A stretch of 51,628 nucleotides of DNA from an uncultured Lachnospiraceae bacterium (GCA_946626215.1 CAMOUD010000003.1:1-51628), one strand, 5' to 3'. Numbered from the stretch's first letter, positions 9,548 through 20,114 are shown. Notes: generated from the letters alone by a model not told the origin. A program made the numbers and translations.

Positions 9548-9565
9548 CATGTAGCATGCTACATG
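9548..9565. promoter_or_regulatory. Perfect 18-bp palindrome, candidate operator upstream of RND gene
   Basis: CATGTAGCATGCTACATG; contains ATGT-N8-ACAT. Confidence 0.6.
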
Positions 9566-9794
9566 ATAAAGGCAACGGGCATGAAAAGCAACAATTCAGG
9601 ACCAGAAAAAAGGAAAAACAGGCCCTGTGACAGGCGATCCTGAGTCCGGGAGGGCCGGTCTTCAGAGAGGGCCGGCATGGACGCGCAGAAGGCCCATCCA
9701 GCCCTTTTTGGACCCATTCCCGATATCTTGATAGTCCGGAAACAAAATCCTCTTATTTTGGCAAATACAGGCCAATTCAGAAGAAACAAAACTT

Positions 9795-9813
9795 TGACCG
9801 ACTCAGTCAGTCA
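9795..9813. promoter_or_regulatory. Imperfect inverted repeat, TetR-operator-like
   Basis: TGACCGACT-C-AGTCAGTCA, 9-bp arms with one mismatch. Confidence 0.4.
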
Positions 9814-10044
9814 ATATATCAGTCTTATATCATATCGTTTCAGTTCCGACATGTTCATGCGCAATTCGATTTCTTAGTTTTCTTCCGGTTTTCCAGCCCT
9901 GCAGGACCAGCTTTTTTGTCCCGGTTCCCCTCTCCTTCCCTCCCTTGCCGGGCCGGAAGCCTTCTCTTCCGGGGTCCCCGGTCACAGGGAAGGCTCCCTC
10001 CAGCCTCGGAATTCCCGCTGACCGAATCCCTGACCGCCACGAAA

Positions 10045-10080
10045 AAAAGGTCCTCTGCCGGGATCAGCAGAGGACCTTTT
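10045..10080 (-). terminator. Terminator downstream of ftsZ
   Basis: AAAAGGTCCTCTGC/GCAGAGGACCTTTT stem with T-rich minus-strand tail. Confidence 0.85.
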
Positions 10081-10119
10081 CAAAGTATCATCTCATTTTT
10101 AAGGATGGATCCGATCAGA

Positions 10120-11256
10120 TTATCTTCTTCCGTCCTTTCTCAGGAAGGAGGGAACATCCAGGCTCTGGGGCCTGACACCGGAGGAACCGGTCCTGGGAGC
10201 GCTGGCGCCGCCCTTGGACATCTGGGAACGGAAGCCTTCCTTGAGGGTGCTGCCGTAAGGGGAGCTGCCGCCGCCGTAGATGGGAGCCGCGGGTTCGGAA
10301 GCTGCCTTGGACCCGATGCCGGTGGCGATCACGGTCACATTGCAGGCATCCTGGTTGGACTCATCATACATGGCGCCGAAGATGATGTTGATATCTTCGC
10401 CGACCTGGTCCTGGACATAGCCGACCGCCTCGGAAGCGTCGGTCAGGGAGATGTCGCCGGAGATGTTGATGATGACATCGGTAGCGCCGGTGACGGAGGT
10501 CTCCAGCAGAGGGCTCTCGACTGCCATCTTGACCGCGTCGATCGCCTTGGTCTCGCCGCTGCCGTAGCCGATGCCGATGTGGGCTACGCCCTTGTCGCGC
10601 ATAACGGTCTGGACATCCGCGAAGTCCAGGTTGATGATGGCGGGCTGGTTGATCAGGTCTGTAATACCCTGGACTGCCTGCTGCAGGACTTCGTCAGCCT
10701 TCTTCAGAGCTTCGGGGAAGGTGGTCCTTCTGTCCATGATCTGCAGGAGCTTGTCATTGGGGATCACGATCAGGGTATCTACGTTTTCCTTAATGTTCTC
10801 AATGCCGGCCAGAGCGTTCTTCATACGCTTGCCGCCTTCAAAAGTGAAAGGCTTGGTCACAACGCCCACGGTCAGGATGCCCATTTCCTTGGCGATCCTG
10901 GAAACAATGGGAGCCGCGCCGGTCCCGGTACCGCCGCCCATGCCGCAGGTAACGAAGACCATGTCCGCGCCCTTGAGGGCTTCGGAGATTTCATCCGCGC
11001 TCTCTTCGGCTGCCTTCATGCCGACCTCAGGCTGCGCGCCGGCGCCCAGTCCCTTGGTCAGCTTCTCACCGATCTGCAGAAGCTTGGGAGCTCTGCAATA
11101 GGTAAGTGCCTGTACATCGGTGTTCACACCGATGAATTCTACATCTGTAACATCTACGTCCACCATACGGTTGACCGCATTGTTGCCGGCCCCGCCTACG
11201 CCTACAACCTTGATCTTGCAAGCGGGTTCTGCATCGTTGGTCTTGATCTCAAGCAC
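10120..11256 (-). CDS. ftsZ: Cell division protein FtsZ
   Basis: [24 protein letters not shown]-terminal LDVPSFLR. Confidence 0.98.
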   Translation of the reverse strand: MLEIKTNDAEPACKIKVVGVGGAGNNAVNRMVDVDVTDVEFIGVNTDVQALTYCRAPKLLQIGEKLTKGLGAGAQPEVGMKAAEESADEISEALKGADMVFVTCGMGGGTGTGAAPIVSRIAKEMGILTVGVVTKPFTFEGGKRMKNALAGIENIKENVDTLIVIPNDKLLQIMDRRTTFPEALKKADEVLQQAVQGITDLINQPAIINLDFADVQTVMRDKGVAHIGIGYGSGETKAIDAVKMAVESPLLETSVTGATDVIINISGDISLTDASEAVGYVQDQVGEDINIIFGAMYDESNQDACNVTVIATGIGSKAASEPAAPIYGGGSSPYGSTLKEGFRSQMSKGGASAPRTGSSGVRPQSLDVPSFLRKDGRR

Positions 11257-11379
11257 GATAAGTTCCCTCCTTAAAATGATATTATTCTGAATTTCGAATT
11301 CCGGCGCGATCCGGAACCGTCAAAGATATTGAACGGTTTTAATATTACAATCGAATATCCAAATAATCAATTGCTTTTT

Positions 11380-12228
11380 TCAGAATTTTTTCTGAAGAAA
11401 GACCTCTTTTGTATCTGACGTGAGTGTCGTTAAGTTGATAATTCCGCTCCTTCCGTCCAATTCATTCATCAGATTGCGGATTTTAACGACTTTGAGGTCG
11501 TAGCCGGAATTGGTCCCCAGGATGATCTGGACATCACCGTAATCCGCGGTGACACTGCCGTTTTCATTGATGGAAACCTTGCTGACACTGACGTCATATT
11601 TGCGGAGGGTGTTGAGAGCGTGCAGGATGGTCCGGAAACCTGCCTCTGACCGGGTCTCCAGCCTCTCTCCCGCGGAAGCGTCGGCGAATTCAACGCCGCT
11701 GACACAGGGCACGCCGTAGATGGTCTTGGCGGATCGTTCCATAACGACCCCTTCACTGTTGATGTAGATATTATCATCCTGAAAAGGAATGTAGCCGACC
11801 AGTTCCTTTTCATGCACGATGACATTGATCTCGGTGGGGCTCAGCATGGTCACCTGGACCGATTCCACGAAGGGAAGGTCCCTGACCCTGCGGTCATGAT
11901 AGGCCAGGGAAAGGAGGAAGGTATTGTCTCCGATCCGGCCGGATTCCACATAGGATTCCATCTCGTCGTTGGTATAGATGGTATTGCCGATCACGTGGAC
12001 CTCTTGCGCCCGGAAGAAGGTCAGGATCAGGGCTGCCGTCACCACAAGGGCGAGGAGAAGGGCCAGGACAAGGTTTCTGGTGGTCAGAAGGGGAACCTGC
12101 TCCTCCTGAGCCTCCGTGTCCGCGTATCCTCCGAAGGCCCGGCGGCCTGCCGCCCGGGGGGCGGATACAGGTTCAGGTCCCAGAGAATCCAGAAAGATGA
12201 AGTCCTTTAATTCGTTGTCTCTTGTCAT
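11380..12228 (-). CDS. ftsQ: Cell division protein FtsQ/DivIB
   Basis: Single TM followed by POTRA-like region (HVIGNTIYTNDEM...), position before ftsZ. Confidence 0.85.
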   Translation of the reverse strand: MTRDNELKDFIFLDSLGPEPVSAPRAAGRRAFGGYADTEAQEEQVPLLTTRNLVLALLLALVVTAALILTFFRAQEVHVIGNTIYTNDEMESYVESGRIGDNTFLLSLAYHDRRVRDLPFVESVQVTMLSPTEINVIVHEKELVGYIPFQDDNIYINSEGVVMERSAKTIYGVPCVSGVEFADASAGERLETRSEAGFRTILHALNTLRKYDVSVSKVSINENGSVTADYGDVQIILGTNSGYDLKVVKIRNLMNELDGRSGIINLTTLTSDTKEVFLQKKF

Positions 12229-12289
12229 GGCTGCCTCTCTCTACGCCGGCCCCCGCAGGGCGCCGATGCGGTTTGGAGTCTGTGAATGG

Positions 12290-13477
12290 TTACTGTTTTT
12301 TACGGGGCAGGCCCCGGGCTACACTTAGTACGATCCCGATCTCCGCCAGCAGGATCACGACGGAGGAACCGCCGTAGCTGATGAAGGGAAGGGAAACGCC
12401 CGTATTGGGGATGCTGTTGGTCACAACAGCGATGTTCAGGATGACCTGGACGGAAATCTGGGTCATGACGCCCACCACCAGGAGGGCTCCGTAAAGATCA
12501 TCCGCGTTGGAAGCGATGACCACGCATCTCCAGATCAGGAGCAGGTACATGAGCATGACGGCGATGGCGCCGAAGAAGCCCAGCTCCTCGCAGATGATGG
12601 AAAAGATCATGTCGTTCTGCAGCTCCGGGACGTGTCCCAGCTTCTGCAGGCTCTGGCCCAGTCCCTTGCCGAAGAGGCCGCCCGAGCCGATGGCGTAGAG
12701 GGCCTGCAGGGTCTGATAGCCTCTGCCGGAGGCGTATGCCTGCGGATCCAGCCAGGCCAGGATCCTCTCTCCCCGGAAGCCCATACCGGTGCTGCCGGTA
12801 TTCGCCGCGTTCCTGACTATGAGCCAGACCACGCCGGCCGCGCCGGCCACGCCCGCTACGGCGAGAGCGATAAAGCGCTTGTAATCCGGACAGGCCACAA
12901 AGAGGATCCCGAAAACGATGGCCATGACGATGATGGCCGAGCTCAGGTTGTCCGTGATCTTCCAGAGAAGGCCGGCGGCCAGGGCTGCCGGAAACAGGGG
13001 GCCGATAAAGCCCGGAAGGGTCCGGATGGACCGGCCGATCCGTTCAACAATATAGGCTCCGAACATGATCAGGCCCAGCTTGGCGATCTCGGAGGGCTGG
13101 ATGGAGATCCCATGAAAGTAGAGCCACCTGGTGGCGCCGTTGGCGGTCGAGCCGAAGGGGATGGTCAGGAAGACCAGCATCAGGGACAATACGTAAATAT
13201 AGGGCCCGAAATAGCGCCAGATGGAATAGGGGATCAGGGCTGCCACCAGCATGGCAAAGAGCCCCAGGACCGTGAACAGGAACTGCTTTCTCAGATAGAA
13301 GGCGGGATCTCCCTGCTTGACGGTGGCGGTGTAGGAGGTAGTGGAATACAGGACGATCAGGCCAAAGGCCAGGAGGGTCAGGATGATCAGGATCAGAAGA
13401 TAATCCACGTACCGCTCCGGTCTCTTCTTTTTGGCCCCGTCCGCGGCCTTTTCCGGCCGCCTGAAAATCGCCGGCAT
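12290..13477 (-). CDS. ftsW: FtsW/RodA/SpoVE family lipid II polymerase
   Basis: Polytopic; GFRGERILAWLDPQ, IGSGGLFGKGLGQS, PFISYGGSS. Confidence 0.95.
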   Translation of the reverse strand: MPAIFRRPEKAADGAKKKRPERYVDYLLILIILTLLAFGLIVLYSTTSYTATVKQGDPAFYLRKQFLFTVLGLFAMLVAALIPYSIWRYFGPYIYVLSLMLVFLTIPFGSTANGATRWLYFHGISIQPSEIAKLGLIMFGAYIVERIGRSIRTLPGFIGPLFPAALAAGLLWKITDNLSSAIIVMAIVFGILFVACPDYKRFIALAVAGVAGAAGVVWLIVRNAANTGSTGMGFRGERILAWLDPQAYASGRGYQTLQALYAIGSGGLFGKGLGQSLQKLGHVPELQNDMIFSIICEELGFFGAIAVMLMYLLLIWRCVVIASNADDLYGALLVVGVMTQISVQVILNIAVVTNSIPNTGVSLPFISYGGSSVVILLAEIGIVLSVARGLPRKKQ

Positions 13478-13489
13478 AGTCGTCCTTCC

Positions 13490-14872
13490 TTACTGGCCGT
13501 CAGCCAGGCCGAGGACATAGCTTCGGAAGACATCGCCCCGCTGCTCAAAGTTGTCGAACATGCCCCAGCTGGCGCAGGCAGGTGAAAGGAGGACGCTGTC
13601 CCCGGGCTCCGCCAGGGAGGTGCACAGGCGCATGCATTCTTCAAAGGTCCCGCAGAAGTGGATCCTGTCAAAGCCGTGGGCTCTGGCGCAGTCCGCGATG
13701 GCCTGGGCCGTCTCTCCTACCAGGACCAGAGCCTTGACCTTGCCGTCAAAGGCCTCGATCCATTCGTCAAAGGTATTCTTCTTATCGTAGCCGCCTCCGA
13801 TCAGGACCGTAGGTCTCTCCATGGCACGGATGCCCTGGATGGCCGCGTCCGGATTGGTGGCCTTGGAGTCGTTGTAATAGGAAACGCCGTTCTTTTCGGC
13901 GATGAACTCGATCCTGTGGGGGACGGGAGGGAAGTCCCTGACCACCTTCAGGATGGTCTCAAAGGACAGGCCCGCCGCGTGGGCCATGGCGATGGCAGCC
14001 ATGACATTCTCCACGTTGCACCTGCCCACCAGGCGCATGTCGTGGATATTCATAAGGCGAATGGGATCCTGTCCCTTTTCCAGCCTGCATAAGATCTCCT
14101 CTCCGGCCTGGAAGTAGCCGGTCTCCGGCTCCTCCTCGGAGGAGAACCAGATGACCCTGGCCGGGCAGGCGCCCTGGCCGAAGCGGCGGAGCCGCTCGTC
14201 CATGTAGTTGAGGACGCAGAAGTCATCTGCCGTCTGGTTCTTTGTGATCATCTCCTTGGCCGCCTCATAGTTGTCCATGGTGTAATGGCGGTAGAGGTGG
14301 TCAGGCGTGATGTTCAGGATGGCCGATACATGGGGGTGGAGAGAATCGATGCTTTCCAGCTGGAAGCTGGAGATCTCGGCGACGCTGACCGAATCCGGCC
14401 GGGTCTCCATGGCCTCTCTCGCGTAGGAGTAGCCGATATTGCCCACCACATGGACCGCGTCATAGGCGGCCTTCATGATCTCGCCCAGAAGGGTGGTCGT
14501 GGTGGTCTTGCCGTTGGTGCCGGTAATGCCCAGGAGAAGGCCCTGTTCACACTGATAGCCCAGCTCCAGCTCGGACCAGATGGGGATCTGTCTTTCCCGC
14601 AGGGCGCTGACCAGGGGAGAGTCCGTAGGGACGGCCGGGGACAGGACCACGTATTCGGGGTCTCCCACATTGTCGGCCGTGATCTCGCCCACGATGACCT
14701 GGCCGTATTCTCTGTCCTCTTCCAGGAAGCTGTCCCGGATCCCCCGGACACTGGCCTTGGGGGACTGGTCTGCCAGGAGGGCAATGGCTCCCTGCTGGTG
14801 GAGCAGGTGCATGGCGCCGATGCCGCTCCTTCCGGAGCCAACGACCAGGAATTTCTTATCTGTAAATTTCAT
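13490..14872 (-). CDS. murD: UDP-N-acetylmuramoylalanine--D-glutamate ligase
   Basis: GITGTNGKTTTTTLLGEI, NITPDHLYRH, YNDSKATNPDA. Confidence 0.97.
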   Translation of the reverse strand: MKFTDKKFLVVGSGRSGIGAMHLLHQQGAIALLADQSPKASVRGIRDSFLEEDREYGQVIVGEITADNVGDPEYVVLSPAVPTDSPLVSALRERQIPIWSELELGYQCEQGLLLGITGTNGKTTTTTLLGEIMKAAYDAVHVVGNIGYSYAREAMETRPDSVSVAEISSFQLESIDSLHPHVSAILNITPDHLYRHYTMDNYEAAKEMITKNQTADDFCVLNYMDERLRRFGQGACPARVIWFSSEEEPETGYFQAGEEILCRLEKGQDPIRLMNIHDMRLVGRCNVENVMAAIAMAHAAGLSFETILKVVRDFPPVPHRIEFIAEKNGVSYYNDSKATNPDAAIQGIRAMERPTVLIGGGYDKKNTFDEWIEAFDGKVKALVLVGETAQAIADCARAHGFDRIHFCGTFEECMRLCTSLAEPGDSVLLSPACASWGMFDNFEQRGDVFRSYVLGLADGQ

Positions 14873-14885
14873 ATTCTGACTTTCC

Positions 14886-15872
14886 TTACCAGACGCCCAG
14901 AAGCGCTGCCGCGCATAAGAGGACGGTCACGATCGTAAATACTGCGACTACCCGGACCTCGGACCAGCCGCCCATCTCGAAATGATGGTGGATGGGAGCC
15001 ATCCGGAAGATCCGTTTGCCCTTGGAGGCCTTGAAATACACGACCTGGATCATGACGGAGATGACCTCGATCATGTAGATGAATCCCACGATGGGAATAA
15101 AGAGGGGCAGCTGCATCATGTAGGCCATGCCGGCCACGAAGCCGCCCAGGGCCAGGGACCCAGTGTCTCCCATGAAGATCCTGGCCGGATAGGCGTTGTA
15201 GACCAGGAAGGCCAGAAGGCCGCCGATCATGGCCGCCCCGGCAGGGGCTGAAGCCGAACCGGTCAGGCAGGCCGCCAGGACCAGGAAGAGGGAAACGGCC
15301 ACGGTAACGGAGGAGGAAAGACCATCCACTCCGTCCGTGAAGTTGGTTCCGTTGACGGTGGCCACGGCGATGAAGACCAGGGCCGCCATATTACCGTAGA
15401 AGCCAAAATCCAGGAAGGTGCCCGGCATAAAGGGGATCTTCATGGAAAGGGGGATCTTGTTGATCTCCATGACATACCAGGCAAAGCCGAGGCTGACCAG
15501 GATCTGGAGGATCATCTTCTGCCAGGCCCGGAGTCCCATGGACCTTTTCAGGACGACCTTGATGTAGTCGTCGATGAAGCCGACCAGGCCGAAGCCAGCG
15601 GTCAGGATCAGGACCGGGATCACCTCCCGGTTGTCCGCCTGAATGGCGCAGTAGGCGGCTGCTGCCGCCAGGCCCAGAAGGAACATAAGGCCGCCCATAT
15701 TGGGGGTGCCGGTCTTGGCCAGGTGAGACTGGGGACCGTCGGTCCTTTCAGTCTGGCCCGCCTTGAGCCGCCTCAGGAAGGGGATCAGGAACCTGCCCGA
15801 TACCAGGGTGACGGCGAAGGCGATCATAAAGGGAATTACCAGGGCGGACAGGTCCGCTTCTCTGTAAATCAT
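14886..15872 (-). CDS. mraY: Phospho-N-acetylmuramoyl-pentapeptide-transferase
   Basis: KTGTPNMGG, NFTDGVDGL, FMGDTGSLALGG, APIHHHFE. Confidence 0.98.
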   Translation of the reverse strand: MIYREADLSALVIPFMIAFAVTLVSGRFLIPFLRRLKAGQTERTDGPQSHLAKTGTPNMGGLMFLLGLAAAAAYCAIQADNREVIPVLILTAGFGLVGFIDDYIKVVLKRSMGLRAWQKMILQILVSLGFAWYVMEINKIPLSMKIPFMPGTFLDFGFYGNMAALVFIAVATVNGTNFTDGVDGLSSSVTVAVSLFLVLAACLTGSASAPAGAAMIGGLLAFLVYNAYPARIFMGDTGSLALGGFVAGMAYMMQLPLFIPIVGFIYMIEVISVMIQVVYFKASKGKRIFRMAPIHHHFEMGGWSEVRVVAVFTIVTVLLCAAALLGVW

Positions 15873-15909
15873 ATTGTCTGTTTCCTCGAATTCTTATAGT
15901 TGGGAAGGC

Positions 15910-17928
15910 TTACTTGTCCCGGCTGTAGGAGGTCGTATCCTTCAGTCCCAGGGCCTGCAGTTCCTTTTTCTCAGCATCGGAAAGGGGCTGGGTCATATAG
16001 ATGTTCATGTAGGGAAGGACCTCGGTCAGGATGCTGCGGACGATGCCGGTGGCGAACTTGGCGTCCGCCTGCCTTTCTCCCTTTTCCACATTGGGCCGGT
16101 CCACCACCACATAGATGGCGATCTGGGGATCCTCCGCAGGAGCAAATCCCATGAAGGAGACGACATATTCGCCGTTGCCGCGGGGAAGGGTCTCCGCCGT
16201 GCCGGTCTTGCCGCCGATCCGGTAGCCGGCCGGCCTTGCCGTCTTACCGGTGCCGTTGTCTCCCTCCACGACCTGGATCAGGTACTCCCTGAGCTTCTTG
16301 CTGGTCTCCTCGGAAACGGTCTTTTTCAGGACCCTGGGCTCCGTGGTGGAGATCACGGCTCCGCCGGAGCTGGTGATCCTGGAGACTACATGGGGCTCAT
16401 AGTAAATGCCGCCGTTCACGACAGAGCTGAAGGCCGTGATCATCTGGATCATGGTGACCTCAAAGTTCTGGCCGAAGGAGTTGGTGGCCAGGTCCGCCTC
16501 GCCCATGGAGGCCGCGGAATAGAGGTATTCGCTGGTCCTGGCCTCGTCCGCCAGGTCGATGCCGGTCCTGAGGCCGAAGTTGAATACGTTCTGATACTTG
16601 GTGAACTCATCGTTCCCCAGCTGCTCCGCCATCTTCATGAGGGCCACGTTGCAGGACCTTTCCACCGCTTCGCCCACGGTCAGGGTCCCGTCGCCGTAGA
16701 CGTTGTGGCAGCGGATCCTGGATCCGCCCACGGTCAGGGAGCCTTCACAGAGGAAGGTGTCGTCCTCCTTGACCCTGCCGCTCTCCAGGCCGGCCGCGAC
16801 GGTGAAGGTCTTGGCAGTGGAGCCCGGCTCGTAATGGCTGGAAATGCAGTAGTTTCGCCAGAGGCTGTTGAAATAGCGGATCTGATCGTTGTCGGACAGG
16901 GCCTCGACATCCTTCTTTGTCAGATATTTGTCCGTGGCCTCGTCTTTGTCGGATAGGACCGGCATGCCGATCAGGGCTTCCTTGTCATAGGGATCGGACA
17001 GGTCAAAGCCCGGATAGGATCCCATGGCCAGGATCTCGCCGGTATGGACGTTCTGGATGATGCAGCCGATGTTGTTGGCCCCGTTCCCCTTGTGGTCCTT
17101 GTTCTTGTATTTCTCCCCGAACTTGTTCAGGTGCTTCATGACGATGTTCTGGATGTTGGAATCCACCGTCAGGGTCAGGTTGCTGCCGTTCTGGGCGTCT
17201 ATGGTGGTCTGCTCCAGGTTGAGGTTGTCATCCAGGTAGCCGTAGGTCCGTCCCTCGGTCCCGTTCAGGATATCGTTGTAATATTCCTCTATGCCGAAGG
17301 ATCCCACATTGGCTGTATTGGCAAAGCCGATCAGGTCCGCGAAGGCGGCGCCGGAAGGATAGGTCCGGATGTAGCCGGGCTCGAACCAGATGCCTACCAC
17401 ATTGCGGAAAACGGCGTTCTCGTCCTTCAGGCCCAGGCTGTTCTCCTGCTCGATGCCCTCTGCCAGCCACGCTTCATAGTCTTTCTTTTCCTGGTAGGCC
17501 ACGTTCTTTTTGGCGATGTAGTACTGGGAGGATTCATTCTCCTGAATGAATTTCCGAAGCTGTGCCTTGTTGAGGCCCAGGGTCTCAGCCGCGTCCAGGG
17601 AGGGCTCCAGGTACCGGTCCTCCGACAGGATCTGCTTGGCGTCTATGATCACGTTGTAGACCAGGGTCGAGTCCGCCAGAACGGTCCCCTTGCAGTCCAT
17701 GATCTTGCCCCTCCTGTAGGGGATGGTCCGGTTGGTATAGGACTGCTGGGACAGGACCTGCATGGTATATTCGGTCCCGTTGTCCCGGTTGATCAGGAAG
17801 ATCCGGACGGACAGGAACAGGAAGGCGGCTACGATCAGCCCGAACATGACCATGAGCTTGCGCTGCATGCTCAGGGTAAAGCGCCTGGTCCCCGGCCTGG
17901 TACTTCTCTTTCTTTTCTTTTTGCTCAT
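15910..17928 (-). CDS. ftsI: Penicillin-binding protein 2 / FtsI-type transpeptidase
   Basis: SxxK motif EPGSTAKTFTVA, SCNVAL, GGKTGTAET. Confidence 0.93.
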   Translation of the reverse strand: MSKKKRKRSTRPGTRRFTLSMQRKLMVMFGLIVAAFLFLSVRIFLINRDNGTEYTMQVLSQQSYTNRTIPYRRGKIMDCKGTVLADSTLVYNVIIDAKQILSEDRYLEPSLDAAETLGLNKAQLRKFIQENESSQYYIAKKNVAYQEKKDYEAWLAEGIEQENSLGLKDENAVFRNVVGIWFEPGYIRTYPSGAAFADLIGFANTANVGSFGIEEYYNDILNGTEGRTYGYLDDNLNLEQTTIDAQNGSNLTLTVDSNIQNIVMKHLNKFGEKYKNKDHKGNGANNIGCIIQNVHTGEILAMGSYPGFDLSDPYDKEALIGMPVLSDKDEATDKYLTKKDVEALSDNDQIRYFNSLWRNYCISSHYEPGSTAKTFTVAAGLESGRVKEDDTFLCEGSLTVGGSRIRCHNVYGDGTLTVGEAVERSCNVALMKMAEQLGNDEFTKYQNVFNFGLRTGIDLADEARTSEYLYSAASMGEADLATNSFGQNFEVTMIQMITAFSSVVNGGIYYEPHVVSRITSSGGAVISTTEPRVLKKTVSEETSKKLREYLIQVVEGDNGTGKTARPAGYRIGGKTGTAETLPRGNGEYVVSFMGFAPAEDPQIAIYVVVDRPNVEKGERQADAKFATGIVRSILTEVLPYMNIYMTQPLSDAEKKELQALGLKDTTSYSRDK

Positions 17929-17948
17929 TCTCTGCTTTCTCCGGTCTG

Positions 17949-18464
17949 TCAGGGTTCTACTTCCGAAACCTGATGCACATAGTCATTGGTGCTTCCGGAA
18001 TAGGTAACGATCTGGTCCTCATCGGCGTACTGCATGCCAAGCTCATTGATGGCGTATTCCCGGATGGCCTCCAGATCGATGCTGCCGTTGATCTCATTGT
18101 AGGTCTCGTCGTTGGCCGACCGGAGCTCCTCCAGTTCAGATTCCAGGGCAGAGATCCTGGTAGAGGTGGAGGTGATCTCCGCCTGCAGGTTCAGATAACC
18201 GATCAGAGCGGTAGCAATGACCGCCACAAAGATCAGGGCGATCAGCATATAGCCGGCGCCCATATGGCCGTCCCGGCTCCTGGCCTTCCTGGCCTGCTTC
18301 CTTTCCTCCACGTCCTTGGAGGAAAGAGGCGTGTTGGACTCTCTCCAGAACTGGACTGTCTGGTCAGGCCCCGCCGAACGCACGGACCTTGTCTTCCGGA
18401 TCTGACTGCGGCCACCGGCCGGGCGTCCCCCGGTCTTCTTTTTTCTGCTGCTGTTTCCGCTCAT
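17949..18464 (-). CDS. FtsL-like / septum formation initiator-type protein
   Basis: Short, basic N-terminus, one TM, coiled coil; sits between rsmH and ftsI. Confidence 0.75.
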   Translation of the reverse strand: MSGNSSRKKKTGGRPAGGRSQIRKTRSVRSAGPDQTVQFWRESNTPLSSKDVEERKQARKARSRDGHMGAGYMLIALIFVAVIATALIGYLNLQAEITSTSTRISALESELEELRSANDETYNEINGSIDLEAIREYAINELGMQYADEDQIVTYSGSTNDYVHQVSEVEP

Positions 18465-19414
18465 TGCCCGCTCCCTTCGACTGCCTTTTCAAAGATCCGG
18501 AGCTTGGCGCTGGCAGACCGTTTGTTGCTCGAAAGCTCCTCCGGGGAAGGAAGTATGGCCTTGCGGGTCAGGACCCTTCCTTTGGGCCTGCGTCCGCAGG
18601 TACAGACCGGAAACTCCGGCGGGCAGATACAAGGGTTCTCGCATCTGCGGAAGGCGTTCTTGACGATCCTGTCCTCCAGGGAATGGAAGGTGATGACGCA
18701 GAACCTTCCGCCCGGTTCCAGCAGGTCTATGATGCCGTCGATGGAGTCCCGGAGGACGTCCAGCTCCCGGTTGCAGGCGATCCGGATCGCCTGGAAGGTC
18801 CTCTTGCAGGGATTGCCTCCCCGGACCTGCATCTTCTTCGGTATGGACGCCCGGACGATCTCGGCCAGCTGGCCGGTGGTCTCCAGGGGGGTCCTGAGCC
18901 TGGCCTTTTCAATATTGCCGGCTATGGCGGAGGCGAAGCGCTCCTCGCCGTAGTCCTTCAGGATCCTGGTCAGGTCCGCCCGGCTCCAGGTATTGACGAT
19001 CTCCCTGGCCGTCAGGGCGTTGTCCCTGTCCATCCGCATATCCAGAGGCGCGTCCGTATTATAGGAAAAGCCCCTTTCCGGATTGTCCAGCTGGTAGGAG
19101 GATACCCCCAGGTCCAGGAGCATCCCGTTGATGCCGGTGATGCCAAGATCCGCCAGGACCTCTCTCGTATGTTCATAATTGCTGTGGACCAGGGTGACTC
19201 TGTCCCCGAAGGGAGCCAGTCTCTCTCCTGCCGCCTTCAGGGCGTCCCTGTCCTGGTCGATGCCGATCAGCCGGCCTCCCTCAGTAAGGGCCGCCGCGAT
19301 ATGGCTGGAATGGCCGCCCCCGCCCAGGGTCCCGTCCACATAGATCCCGTCCGGGATGATCTTAAGGCCTTCGATGCATTCCTTAAGCAGGACCGGTTCA
19401 TGTCTGAATTCCAT
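18461..19414 (-). CDS. rsmH: 16S rRNA (cytosine1402-N4)-methyltransferase
   Basis: [44 protein letters not shown]. Confidence 0.97.
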   Translation of the reverse strand: MEFRHEPVLLKECIEGLKIIPDGIYVDGTLGGGGHSSHIAAALTEGGRLIGIDQDRDALKAAGERLAPFGDRVTLVHSNYEHTREVLADLGITGINGMLLDLGVSSYQLDNPERGFSYNTDAPLDMRMDRDNALTAREIVNTWSRADLTRILKDYGEERFASAIAGNIEKARLRTPLETTGQLAEIVRASIPKKMQVRGGNPCKRTFQAIRIACNRELDVLRDSIDGIIDLLEPGGRFCVITFHSLEDRIVKNAFRRCENPCICPPEFPVCTCGRRPKGRVLTRKAILPSPEELSSNKRSASAKLRIFEKAVEGSGQ

Positions 19415-19440
19415 CCGTCTCTCCTTATGGAAGGAGGCGG

Positions 19441-19875
19441 TCAGAAAACCAGTCCCTCCTTCTGCATTCTGATTGCAATGGCGTTGAGCTCTTCGCCTGT
19501 AATCGTGCTGCTGTAATACTCTTCGCTGCTCCAGAGCTCGATGCGGCTGCCGACGCCTGCCAGCACCACTTCCTTCTGGATGCCGAAGCTCTCGCGAAGC
19601 TTCGCGGGGATCAGAATACGGCCCTGTTTGTCTACCTCAAGTTCAAAGGCTCCGCCCATCAGATAGCGGACGAGCCTGCGCTCTTCCGGATCGTTTACGG
19701 GCAAGGCTGAAAGCCTGGAACTGAAATCTTCCCAGGCTGCGGTGTCGTAAATGCACAGACAATGATCCAGGCTGCGCGTGATATAAACTTTTTCACCTAA
19801 CGCCTCCCGGAATCTGGAGGGGATGATCAGACGCCCCTTCGAATCGAGCGTATGATCGGATTCACCCAGATACAT
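19441..19875 (-). CDS. mraZ: Transcriptional regulator MraZ
   Basis: [24 protein letters not shown] and second SpoVT/AbrB-like half [15 protein letters not shown]; start at 19875 rather than 19929. Confidence 0.96.
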   Translation of the reverse strand: MYLGESDHTLDSKGRLIIPSRFREALGEKVYITRSLDHCLCIYDTAAWEDFSSRLSALPVNDPEERRLVRYLMGGAFELEVDKQGRILIPAKLRESFGIQKEVVLAGVGSRIELWSSEEYYSSTITGEELNAIAIRMQKEGLVF

Positions 19876-19907
19876 GTCTGCGGCCTCCACTTGACTGCTA
19901 AAATAGT

Positions 19908-19934
19908 GCACTTTGCAACCACTTCGCAACCACT
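19908..19934 (-). promoter_or_regulatory. Candidate MraZ-box: three AGTGG/C repeats at 11-bp period
   Basis: minus strand AGTGG-TTGCGA-AGTGG-TTGCAA-AGTGC, 33 bp upstream of mraZ start. Confidence 0.6.
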
Positions 19935-20114
19935 ATCTTACGCCTGCGGGACCGTTTTTTCAATACCCCTGTATAAAGTTGTCTGATAGATCGGCCTGTT
20001 TCCTTCCCGAACAGGCAAAAACTCTTCCTTCTTCCTCCACTTTGCTCCACCGGGGCGCTCCCGGCTTCCCTTTTCCTCCACCGGAGGAGGTCCTCTCCTC
20101 CCTTTTTCCTGTCC

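Noticed and set aside
6961-9630. 889-aa plus-strand ORF
   Set aside because: Antisense shadow of the RND permease
9559-9789. 76-aa minus ORF in the RND upstream gap
   Set aside because: No recognisable motif or ribosome-binding site; overlaps candidate regulatory DNA
19876-19929. Upstream ATG for mraZ at 19929
   Set aside because: Falls inside the repeat/promoter region; the conserved MraZ N-terminus [15 protein letters not shown] begins at 19875 with a GTGGAGG ribosome-binding site
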